NCBI GenBank assembly: GCA_000023185.1
Contig: CP001624.1
Coordinates: 248,001 to 312,000, forward strand
Length of the DNA: 64,000 nt
Source: Rhizobium leguminosarum bv. trifolii WSM1325
GTDB lineage: Bacteria > Pseudomonadota > Alphaproteobacteria > Rhizobiales > Rhizobiaceae
Direction: 5' to 3'
Both the position numbers and the translations under genes were made by a program. Numbering within the stretch: position 1 is the first letter of the stretch; each line of letters begins with the position of its first letter. Below the pieces are notes generated by a model. That model saw only the letters and a program-made list of their open reading frames with translations, was not told where the DNA came from and did no database searches. Positions 54,468-62,345 of this stretch are shown piece after piece.

Positions 54468-57400
54468 ATGGGGATAAACGTCTTTCAATTCTTCGATGCG
54501 CTGCCCGGCATGGCATGGACCATGCTGGAGGATGGCCAAGTCGATTTCGTCAACCGAAGCTGGGTAGAGTTCACGGGGCTGCGACCGGCGTCCGGAGAGT
54601 CTTGGCGCTGGGAGGATGCGGTGCACCCGGCCGACGTTGGCGCGGTCACCGCCCATCTGCAGAGCGTTAGGCACGCAGAGACACAGGGAACGATCGAAGC
54701 GCGGCTTCGGAACGCTGCAGGCGAATTTCACCATTTCCTTATCCAGTGGGCACCTCTGGAAGACGCTCCCCACGGCGTAGTGAATTGGTGCGCGGTCGCG
54801 ACCAATATTGAACCCGTCGTTCAAAAACGGGAAAGGTCACAGGCCGCACTCGATTTCCAGCTCGTCGTCGATAGCATCCCGATACCCGTGGCCGTGACAA
54901 CACCTGCTGGGGAAGTCGAAGGCCTCAACCAACTGACCCTCTCCTATTTTGGGCTAAGCCTCTCGGATCTAAAGGACTGGAAGGCTTCGGAGGTCGTGCA
55001 CCCGGATGACTTGAAGGAAACCATCGAAGCCCAGATCGCCGCTCACATGGCGGGCACGTCTTATAACGTTGAGAGCCGCCATCTTCGCGCCGACGGAATT
55101 TATCGGTGGCACAATGTACTTGGTCTACCGCTGCGGGACCAGTCGGGTGCGATTCAGCGGTGGCTGCATCTTTTGATAGACATCGATGACCGAAAACGTG
55201 CCGAGGTAGCTCTTGCAAACAGTGAACGAGAGTCTCGCTTGATTGTCGGCACTATCGCAGGAATGGTCGCGCTCTTTACGCCCGAAGGTCAGTTGAACGG
55301 CGCAAATCAACAGCTTCTCGACTACTTCCAACTGCCCCTGGAGGAGGTTGTGAACTGGGCGACCAACGGTATCACGCACCCCGACGACCTGCAGCACTGT
55401 GTCGAGACATTTACGGCGTCGCTCAAAACGGGAGAGCCGTATGACTTCGAGACGCGCTTCCGTCGCCATGATGGCGAATTTCGCTGGTTCCAGGTCCGCG
55501 GCCACCCGGTCAAAGACGATAATGGCGGGATCGTCCGCTGGTATGGTCTGCTGACTGATATCGATGATGGGCGCAGGGCGGTGGAGGCGTTGCGCGAGCG
55601 CGAGATCGAGCTGCAATTGATCGTAAACTCGATCCCAGGCCTCATCATTGTGCTCCGGCCCGACGGGGCTGTGGAGAGCGTAAACGATCAGTCCTTGCGA
55701 TATTTCGGCTATGATTTCAACGAGCATCAAAAGTGGAAGACCAACGATATCATTCATCCTGACGATCGTGACCGGGGCGTGGCCAGGTTCGCCGAGGCAG
55801 TCGCCGCTGGTCAATCGTACGAGGTAGTGGAAAGGCTCCGTCGGCACGACGGCGTCTATCGTTGGTTCCAGGTGCGGGGAACTCCCGTGCGCGACTACGA
55901 GGGCCTCGTTGTGCGATGGTACTTCCTGCTGAATGATATCGACGACCGGAAGCACGCCGAAGTGGCGCTTGCTAACAGCGAGAGGGAATTCCGCCATATC
56001 GTCAACATGGTTCCGGGCATGATCATACTTTCGCAGCCTGATGGAACGCTCGACGGGAGCAACCAACAGCTACTGGACTACTTCGGAATCTCTCTCGACG
56101 AGGTGCAAGACTGGTCAACGAACGGCATAACTCACCCCGATGACGTGCAAGTCAATATCGATACCTTCCTGGGCGCACTCAAGAGCGGCAATCCTTACGA
56201 CTACCAAAGCCGTTATCGAAGACACGACGGCGTGTTCCGATGGTTCCAGGTGCGAGGACAGCCACTTCGTGACGCAGAGGGCAAGATCGTCCGATGGTAT
56301 GGACTACTGACTGACATCGACGATCGCAAGCAGGCCGAGGATGAACTGCGTAGAAGTCAGGCCCTTCTCGTTGCAGGCCAGCGCTTGATCAGGACGGGTA
56401 CGTTCTCCTGGCATGTCGAAACCGACGAGCTGATCTTGTCCGACGAATGGCTTCGAATCCTCGAATTCGAAAAGGACGAAGTCGTGACGTTTGACCGGAT
56501 AACGGAGCGGATACACCCGGACGACGTTGCGCTCTTTGCCGGGAAGATCGGCGCCGTACGCGAAGGCGACGAGGACTCGGAATACGAGGTCCGCGTTCTC
56601 GCCCGCAACGGCGACATAAAGTACGTTCGCGTCATCGGCGAGGTTATAATTCACCGGAATGGAAATCGGGAATGCCTTGGAGCGATCCAGGACGTGACAC
56701 AAAGGCGCTTGACGGAGGAAGCGCGCGATCGGTTGCGCACAGAGCTTGCGCGAGTGACCAGCATCCTCAGCCTCGGCCAGATGTCGGCGGCGATCGCGCA
56801 CGAGGTGAACCAGCCACTGTCAGGCATCATCACGAACGCGAACACCTGTCTGCGGATGCTTGCAGCCACACCGCCCGACATAGAAACGGCCCTTGAGACG
56901 GCGCGGCGCACGATCAGGGACGGCAATCGTGCCACCGAGGTAATCGCCAGACTGCGGGCGTTATTCAGTAAGCGCAACATCGAATTCGAAGACGTCGATA
57001 TAAACGAGGCGGTGAGTGAGGTAGTCGCCTTGTCTGCAGGTGACCAGAGACGCAACGGCGTCGCTATTCGAACGCACTTCGCCACCTCCCTTCCCCCCGT
57101 CAACGGCGACCGAGTCCAACTTCAACAAGTGATCAACAACTTGCTTCGCAACGCCATTGACGCGGTATCTGGCGTGAAGGATCGGCTGAGATTAGTCGAG
57201 ATCCGAACCCAGCTCGGCGGTGATGGGCAGATAAGCGTCGCGGTTAGCGACAATGGAATTGGTCTCGACCCAGACGGAGGGACGCGGATCTTCGAAGCCT
57301 TCTACACGACGAAGAACAATGGGATGGGGATCGGTCTTTCAGTCTGTCGTTCCATCATCGAGAGTCATGGTGGTCGCCTTTGGGCTGAGCCTAACCAGGG

Positions 57401-57470
57401 GCCGGGCGTCACCATGCACTTCTCCGTACCGTCGGCCGAAGAGGCAAGCATCACGGCAGCCTCGCACTGA
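54468..57470 (+). CDS. Soluble histidine kinase with six PAS domains
   Basis: 1000 residues, no TM. Six PAS units (about 5-125, 130-250, 255-380, 385-505, 510-635, 640-765) precede a FixL-like HisKA (AIAHEVNQPLSGIITN) and HATPase (GIGLDPDG, GMGIGLSVCRSIIESHGG). ATG 54468 is chosen over GTG 54450 because MGINVFQFFDALPGMAW then aligns residue for residue with the start of the kinase at 51298. The PAS 3 and 5 units are especially alike, indicating internal duplication. It follows the receiver gene by 138 bp. Confidence 0.9.
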   Translation: MGINVFQFFDALPGMAWTMLEDGQVDFVNRSWVEFTGLRPASGESWRWEDAVHPADVGAVTAHLQSVRHAETQGTIEARLRNAAGEFHHFLIQWAPLEDAPHGVVNWCAVATNIEPVVQKRERSQAALDFQLVVDSIPIPVAVTTPAGEVEGLNQLTLSYFGLSLSDLKDWKASEVVHPDDLKETIEAQIAAHMAGTSYNVESRHLRADGIYRWHNVLGLPLRDQSGAIQRWLHLLIDIDDRKRAEVALANSERESRLIVGTIAGMVALFTPEGQLNGANQQLLDYFQLPLEEVVNWATNGITHPDDLQHCVETFTASLKTGEPYDFETRFRRHDGEFRWFQVRGHPVKDDNGGIVRWYGLLTDIDDGRRAVEALREREIELQLIVNSIPGLIIVLRPDGAVESVNDQSLRYFGYDFNEHQKWKTNDIIHPDDRDRGVARFAEAVAAGQSYEVVERLRRHDGVYRWFQVRGTPVRDYEGLVVRWYFLLNDIDDRKHAEVALANSEREFRHIVNMVPGMIILSQPDGTLDGSNQQLLDYFGISLDEVQDWSTNGITHPDDVQVNIDTFLGALKSGNPYDYQSRYRRHDGVFRWFQVRGQPLRDAEGKIVRWYGLLTDIDDRKQAEDELRRSQALLVAGQRLIRTGTFSWHVETDELILSDEWLRILEFEKDEVVTFDRITERIHPDDVALFAGKIGAVREGDEDSEYEVRVLARNGDIKYVRVIGEVIIHRNGNRECLGAIQDVTQRRLTEEARDRLRTELARVTSILSLGQMSAAIAHEVNQPLSGIITNANTCLRMLAATPPDIETALETARRTIRDGNRATEVIARLRALFSKRNIEFEDVDINEAVSEVVALSAGDQRRNGVAIRTHFATSLPPVNGDRVQLQQVINNLLRNAIDAVSGVKDRLRLVEIRTQLGGDGQISVAVSDNGIGLDPDGGTRIFEAFYTTKNNGMGIGLSVCRSIIESHGGRLWAEPNQGPGVTMHFSVPSAEEASITAASH

Positions 57471-57554
57471 AAACCTGGCCCGTTGCTCAGCTCAGGCACT
57501 AGCTGTGATCCTGTCCATCGCCGCACGGCAGTCGAGCGGTCGGAGGAACCACCC

Positions 57555-57588
57555 GATACCAAGGTGTCGGCCATACCTTGGTCCAATT
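57555..57588 (+). promoter_or_regulatory. Shared island motif, copy 14 (full two-part site)
   Basis: Plus strand: upstream half GATACCAAGGTGTCGGC (57555-57571), then core CATACCTTGGTCCAATT (57572-57588). It ends 67 bp before the epoxide hydrolase start. Its upstream half is almost identical to that of copy 1, 35 kb away. Confidence 0.7.
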
Positions 57589-57655
57589 GTTGCAGAACTC
57601 CTTCACTGCGAATTTCCTCCTCGTAAAATAACAGCTCACGAGCAAGGAGGACGCC

Positions 57656-58951
57656 ATGTCCCGAGTAGAGCCAAAAGTCACCCGTCGAACACTGCTTACG
57701 ATCGCCGCGTCCGCCAGCGCCATCGGAGTCTTTCCCAAAGCGTTCGCAGCGACCGGTACCGAATCCGGGCTCCGACCCTTCAAGTTCACCGCGTCCAAGG
57801 ATCAGCTCGCCGATCTCAATCGACGCGTTGCCGCCACCCGCTGGCCGGACGAGGAAAACGTCACAGACGACGGCCAGGGCGTCAGGCTCGACACGATCAA
57901 GAAGCTCGCCAACCATTGGAAGACCCACGACTGGCGAAAGGTCGAGGATCGGATCAATTCCCTCCCGCAGTTCCTCACGGAGATCGACGGCCTCGACATC
58001 CACTTCATCCATGTCAGATCGAAGCACGACAATGCGCTGCCGATCATCATCACCCATGGCTGGCCCGGATCAGTTATCGAACAGATGAAAATCATAAAAC
58101 CCCTCACCGATCCGACCGCCTTCGGTGGCACCGAAGCTGACGCCTTTCATGTGGTCATTCCTTCCCTGCCGGGCTATGGATTCTCCGCCAAACCTAGGGA
58201 TGCCAAGTGGACGCCGCCCCGAATTGCCAAAGCATGGGCTGTACTGATGCAGCGCCTCGATTATGCCAAGTATGTGGCCCAAGGTGGCGATTGGGGGAAT
58301 GCCGTCACAGAACTGATGGCGGTGCAGGAGCCCGCGGGGCTCCTCGGTATCCATACCAACATGGCGGCTACCGTCCCTGCCGAAATAACCAAGGCGCTTG
58401 CCGCCGGCACTCCACCTTCCACTCTCACAGCAGACGAGAAGCGGGCCTACGACCAGCTCGACGATTTCAACAAGAATGGGCTTGGCTACGCGATTGAGAT
58501 GAACAACCGCCCACAGACCCTCTACGGAATCGTAGACTCGCCGATTGGGCTCGCGGCTTGGATGCTGGATCATGATATCCGGAGCTACCGAATGATCGCA
58601 AGGTCTTTCGATGGCGAACATGAAGGCCTTACGCCGGACGACGTCCTCGACAATATCACCCTTTATTGGCTTACCAACACTGCGATTTCGTCAGCGCGCC
58701 TCTATTGGGCCAACGCGCATTTCCCGTCTGGCGGTTTCTTTGATCCGCGTGGCATCAAAATTCCGGTCGCCGTGAGTGCTTTTCCGGACGAGATCTACCA
58801 GGCGCCGCAAAGCTGGGCCGAAAAAGCATATCCAAAGCTGATCCACTACAATCGACTGCCTAAGGGTGGGCACTTCGCAGCCTGGGAACAGCCGGAGCTG
58901 TTTACCTCGGAGCTGCGGGCAGCTTTCAAGCCTTTGCGCGACCAAATCTAG
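57656..58951 (+). CDS. Tat-exported epoxide hydrolase (EHN family)
   Basis: 431 residues. Twin-arginine signal VTRRTLLTIAASASAIGVF, EHN domain (LRPFKFTASKDQLADLNRRV), then HGWPGS, nucleophile Asp in QGGDWGNAV and His in KGGHFAAWEQPELF. It is paralogous along its full length to the hydrolase at 46899. ATG follows AAGGAGGACGCC. Monocistronic and under shared-motif copy 14. Confidence 0.9.
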   Translation: MSRVEPKVTRRTLLTIAASASAIGVFPKAFAATGTESGLRPFKFTASKDQLADLNRRVAATRWPDEENVTDDGQGVRLDTIKKLANHWKTHDWRKVEDRINSLPQFLTEIDGLDIHFIHVRSKHDNALPIIITHGWPGSVIEQMKIIKPLTDPTAFGGTEADAFHVVIPSLPGYGFSAKPRDAKWTPPRIAKAWAVLMQRLDYAKYVAQGGDWGNAVTELMAVQEPAGLLGIHTNMAATVPAEITKALAAGTPPSTLTADEKRAYDQLDDFNKNGLGYAIEMNNRPQTLYGIVDSPIGLAAWMLDHDIRSYRMIARSFDGEHEGLTPDDVLDNITLYWLTNTAISSARLYWANAHFPSGGFFDPRGIKIPVAVSAFPDEIYQAPQSWAEKAYPKLIHYNRLPKGGHFAAWEQPELFTSELRAAFKPLRDQI

Positions 58952-59029
58952 GTCGAGCGGTCAAATAGTCGAACCCACCCCTCGCGCCATCTTAATCTGC
59001 GGCGCCCAATCATCGGGCGCCGTGCGGAA
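58952..59029. terminator. Strong hairpin after the epoxide hydrolase gene
   Basis: CGGCGCCC (59000-59007) pairs with GGGCGCCG (59015-59022). It lies about 50 bp after the stop and lacks a T-run, so termination is possible but unproven. Confidence 0.35.
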
Positions 59030-59193
59030 AATATCCGCCGGTGTGTTCTGGAAAGTCATTATGTTTCAGCTTCCTGCACTTCTGCTCCGGGGCATGACCA
59101 TCGTCGTCAGTCCATTGAAGACACTAATGAGCGACCAGGTTTTCGGTCTTCTCCGAAAGAAAATGCCAGCGACCTTCGTCAAACAGCGCCCTC
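59030..59193 (+). pseudogene. RecQ-type helicase remnant, frameshifted
   Basis: One frame gives CSGKSLCF (Walker A, 59044-59067), and after a one-base shift another gives QLPALLLRGMTIVVSPLKTL followed by MSDQVFGLL. Joined, this matches the RecQ helicase block GKSLCFQLPALLL...VVVSPLIALM.DQV. Nothing else of the helicase is recognisable on either side, so this is a decayed fragment. Confidence 0.7.
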
Positions 59194-59720
59194 GCCCCGC
59201 AGGAAAAGGATATCCAATGCCGCGGGCTAGCACGTGCATTGCTCGATGCCGTATTCAGTTCGAAGCCACCGGTCCGGCGGTTCCGCTACTGCTGTGACGA
59301 GTTTACAAGTGTGAACCATCGGTTCAAAAGCTTGTCGGAGCACGTCAACACGGTGTTCGCGAAGCGTCGTTGACGTCCCCTTCCTCCCCCGATCCACCGT
59401 GACGTTTTTCGCCGAACTGGAGAATATCCGCAGCGGCAGCGCGGAAATGCGGTGGCTCGGACCTCTCCATCGTGGTTCCTCTAAGCTTCTCACACAGAAG
59501 CTGCTCCAGCCGAAGGGCGACGTGGCGTCGGTCGACGCCGCTCGGGTGATATCGGTCAATCTCATGCTCGGTCATCGTCATTCCCCAGATCCATCCCATG
59601 TTGGGGCGGGACAGCTTTCAACCGCAAGCGGCCGAGTGTACCGCCGACAGGGTGATATTCGTGGAATCGGCCAACGACCTCGGCGTCCAGGAATCTTTCG
59701 AGGAAGCGCTTCGCTATGCA
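59194..59720. other. No convincing gene
   Basis: A stretch between the RecQ remnant and the end of the penicillin-binding-protein gene. A minus-strand frame at 59345-59599 (MTEHEIDRYHPSGVDRRHVA) begins like a small helical protein but loses character near its end; it may be a truncated small gene. Nothing else is supported. Confidence 0.35.
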
Positions 59721-62018
59721 TCACTTTTCGCAAAGCCGTCGGCCTCCGGAATATGGCTGGTAGGTACAATCGGACGGCCGAAAGGAGCGGTAGGCGCGCG
59801 AGCAGGCGGTGATGTTGCAGGACGGCGGCGCGCCTTGACCATTGTTTGCGTCTTCCGTCGATTGCACTCCACTCAGCGCGGATTCGGCCGTCGCCTCGCG
59901 CATGAAGTCCCGCCAAACATGCGCTGGCAGGGTGCCGCCCGTCACGCCCTTCATCGGCGTGTCATCATCATTGCCAACCCAGACCCCAACGACCAGCGCT
60001 TGCGTGAAGCCGACGAACCAGGCATCACGGTTGTTCTGGCTCGTGCCGGTCTTGCCGGCCGCGAACGTGCCAGGATCCGCTCCACGTCCAGTACCGCGCT
60101 CGACCACCAACTGCAGGAGGCCGATGAGATCCGACTGGTAGGGCGAAAGATCGACATTCGGCTTTGCTTGTGAGCCAACTCGAAACGCCTTGGGCTGCCC
60201 TGCCGCTTGAAAGTCGATGATGCCCCAGGGCCTGACAGGTGCCCTGCCGAGTTGGACGGACGCATAGGCGCTGGTGAGGTTGAGCAGATTGACCTCGGAC
60301 GTGCCAAGCGCCAGAGACGGTGTGTTGGGCAGCGGCGCATCGATGCCGAGTTCGCGCGCCGCGGCAATCACATTGTCCAGACCGACCTCTTCGGCAAGCG
60401 CCACCGACGCGGCATTGAGCGATCGCGCGAACGCCTCGGCAAGCGTTACCCAGCCGCGATAGTTGCCACCGGAATTTTCCGGTGCCCAGCCGTCGATGTC
60501 GATTGGCGCGTCAAGAACCCGGTCGGACAAGGTGAGCCCGGCCTTCAATGCCGCGTAATAGACGAATAGCTTGAAGGTGGAACCCGGCTGGCGCATCGCG
60601 GTGACGGCGCGGTTGAACTGACTCGCCTTGTAGTCGTGGCCGCCAACCATCGCGACGACCGCGCCGTCGGGCGTCATCGCGACCAAAGCGGCCTGCGATG
60701 CTCCGACCGTCTTTCCTTCACTGTCGAGGGCTCGTTTCACGACCTTTTCGGCGATTTGCTGCAACCGGGGCACCAGCGTTGTGCGCACCGCAGTCGAACC
60801 GGGCGAGGAGCCGGCGATTTCGCTTGCTTGGGGTGAGATCCAATCGGCAAACCAGCTTCCGGAGCGTGGCGTGGGCGTCGTGGGTTGCAGCCTGGCGAAG
60901 CTCGTCTTGGCCTCCTCCAATTGTGGCGTGGTGATCTTGCCATTCGCCGCCATCGCGTCGAGAACGACCATGGTGCGCTGCCGGGCGCCATCGAAATTGT
61001 CGATGGGATTCCATTGGCTCGGCGCCCGCAGCAAGCCAGCCAGCATGGCCGACTCCGACAGGGTGAGGCCCCCAATATCCTTGTTGAAATAGATGCGCGC
61101 GGCGGCGGGCATGCCGGTGGCGCCCGCGCCAAGATAGACACTATTGAGATAGCGCGTCAGGATTTCCCGCTTGCCGAGCTTCCACTCCAGCCAGACCGCG
61201 ATGACAACCTCCTGAATCTTTCGTTTTATTGTTCGGTCGCTGTCGAGGTATTGCAGCTTGATGAGTTGCTGGGTGATCGTGCTGCCGCCCTCCACCACCG
61301 AGCCAGCCTCCAGGTTACGCAGAAGCGCCCTCCCGATGCCCTTGGGATCGATGCCGAAATGATCCATGAACCGGCGATCCTCGATGGAAAGGACGGCGTC
61401 GATCAGATTGGGCGGAAACTGGTCGTATCGAGCATAGGGCCCTTGATAAGGCCCCTGCCTCACCAACGGCGCGCCGTCAGCGGTTTCCAGCACCACGACC
61501 GGCTTCAACGTTCCATCCCGGATTTCGCTCCAGGGCACGTCCTTGAGGGCCCACAACAGCACGCTGCATACGAGGAGGCAGACAAGCAAGGCCGACCCCA
61601 TAGCGAATTTCCACCAGTTCGCCGGAAGCCATCGGCGTCGGCGACTTTCGCGCGGCTTGGAACCCCGATCGCGAATGCCGCGCCCGGCTTTGGCCAGAGC
61701 AGTCGTCATCCATTTGGCGGGAGCTGATATGGTTTCCAGCCGCATCGACCGCCTTAGCTTCGTTGTCAAAAACGAAGCCATCGTCTTGGTCTTCGCCAAA
61801 GCAGAACTTGCCGCCAAATCGTGGCGTAGCGCGCGTAATAGATTGCTCGCAGCCTGTCGAGTTTGCACGAAGGTTCCGTGGGGGAATTGCGGGTTGTCGC
61901 CTTGGGTGGTTCCTGGCGGATCCGGGGCGGCCGCTTGCGTCGCTGAATCTGCTGGCTGAATGCGACCCGTGCTGGAGTTGCCAAGGCTTTCGCCGGAAGA
62001 TTCGGGAGGATTTGGCAT
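59721..62018 (-). CDS. Class A penicillin-binding protein (PBP1a-like)
   Basis: 765 residues: a long basic cytoplasmic N-terminus (1-143), TM (about 145-167), GT51 transglycosylase with catalytic Glu in SIEDRRFMDHFG and GGSTITQQLIK, then a transpeptidase with Ser in QPGSTFKLF, SLN and GKTGTSQNN. It polymerises and crosslinks peptidoglycan. The C-terminus CNITACSRAYRSFRPSDC is typical of rhizobial homologues. ATG 62018 has no strong ribosome site; an internal Met (80, 102 or 113) could be the start. Confidence 0.9.
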   Translation of the reverse strand: MPNPPESSGESLGNSSTGRIQPADSATQAAAPDPPGTTQGDNPQFPHGTFVQTRQAASNLLRALRHDLAASSALAKTKTMASFLTTKLRRSMRLETISAPAKWMTTALAKAGRGIRDRGSKPRESRRRRWLPANWWKFAMGSALLVCLLVCSVLLWALKDVPWSEIRDGTLKPVVVLETADGAPLVRQGPYQGPYARYDQFPPNLIDAVLSIEDRRFMDHFGIDPKGIGRALLRNLEAGSVVEGGSTITQQLIKLQYLDSDRTIKRKIQEVVIAVWLEWKLGKREILTRYLNSVYLGAGATGMPAAARIYFNKDIGGLTLSESAMLAGLLRAPSQWNPIDNFDGARQRTMVVLDAMAANGKITTPQLEEAKTSFARLQPTTPTPRSGSWFADWISPQASEIAGSSPGSTAVRTTLVPRLQQIAEKVVKRALDSEGKTVGASQAALVAMTPDGAVVAMVGGHDYKASQFNRAVTAMRQPGSTFKLFVYYAALKAGLTLSDRVLDAPIDIDGWAPENSGGNYRGWVTLAEAFARSLNAASVALAEEVGLDNVIAAARELGIDAPLPNTPSLALGTSEVNLLNLTSAYASVQLGRAPVRPWGIIDFQAAGQPKAFRVGSQAKPNVDLSPYQSDLIGLLQLVVERGTGRGADPGTFAAGKTGTSQNNRDAWFVGFTQALVVGVWVGNDDDTPMKGVTGGTLPAHVWRDFMREATAESALSGVQSTEDANNGQGAPPSCNITACSRAYRSFRPSDCTYQPYSGGRRLCEK

Positions 62019-62345
62019 CGGTTACCGCTAAAAGGCCAACGTGGCTTGAACCTTATAGCCGGGCGATGCCGAGTGTTCTACCGTAAAAGGTCCCAATGGC
62101 TCGGAGCGGGATTGCAGGAATGGTGCTGCGCCCATTGCCTGCAGCGGTAGAAGCGCACGCAACAGCACGAGTGGCTAAAAGGAACTGGCCCGCAGCAAGG
62201 TGCGATCAGCAACATAGCCCAACGACGCGGGGCTGTTTTTCGGAGCGTATGCCCTAAAGCCCGTCGAAGGAGGTCCGTCACACCATTGCCGAGGCCGATC
62301 TGCGCCCTAATTTCCAAAGTCTTGGCGAGAGCGACCGACACATCG
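62019..62345. other. Divergent intergenic region
   Basis: 327 bp between the penicillin-binding-protein gene and the AI-2E permease gene. It must hold both promoters; I see no convincing -35/-10 pair and no gene. Confidence 0.4.

Noticed and set aside
51298..57470. DNA tandem repeats in the kinase genes as a repeat or CRISPR-like array
   Set aside because: They correspond to repeated PAS domains, are diverged and in frame, and lack uniform spacers.
59598..60173. Plus-strand frame with RVIFVESANDLGVQESFEEA
   Set aside because: Mostly antisense to the penicillin-binding-protein gene, and its later part is plainly a shadow.
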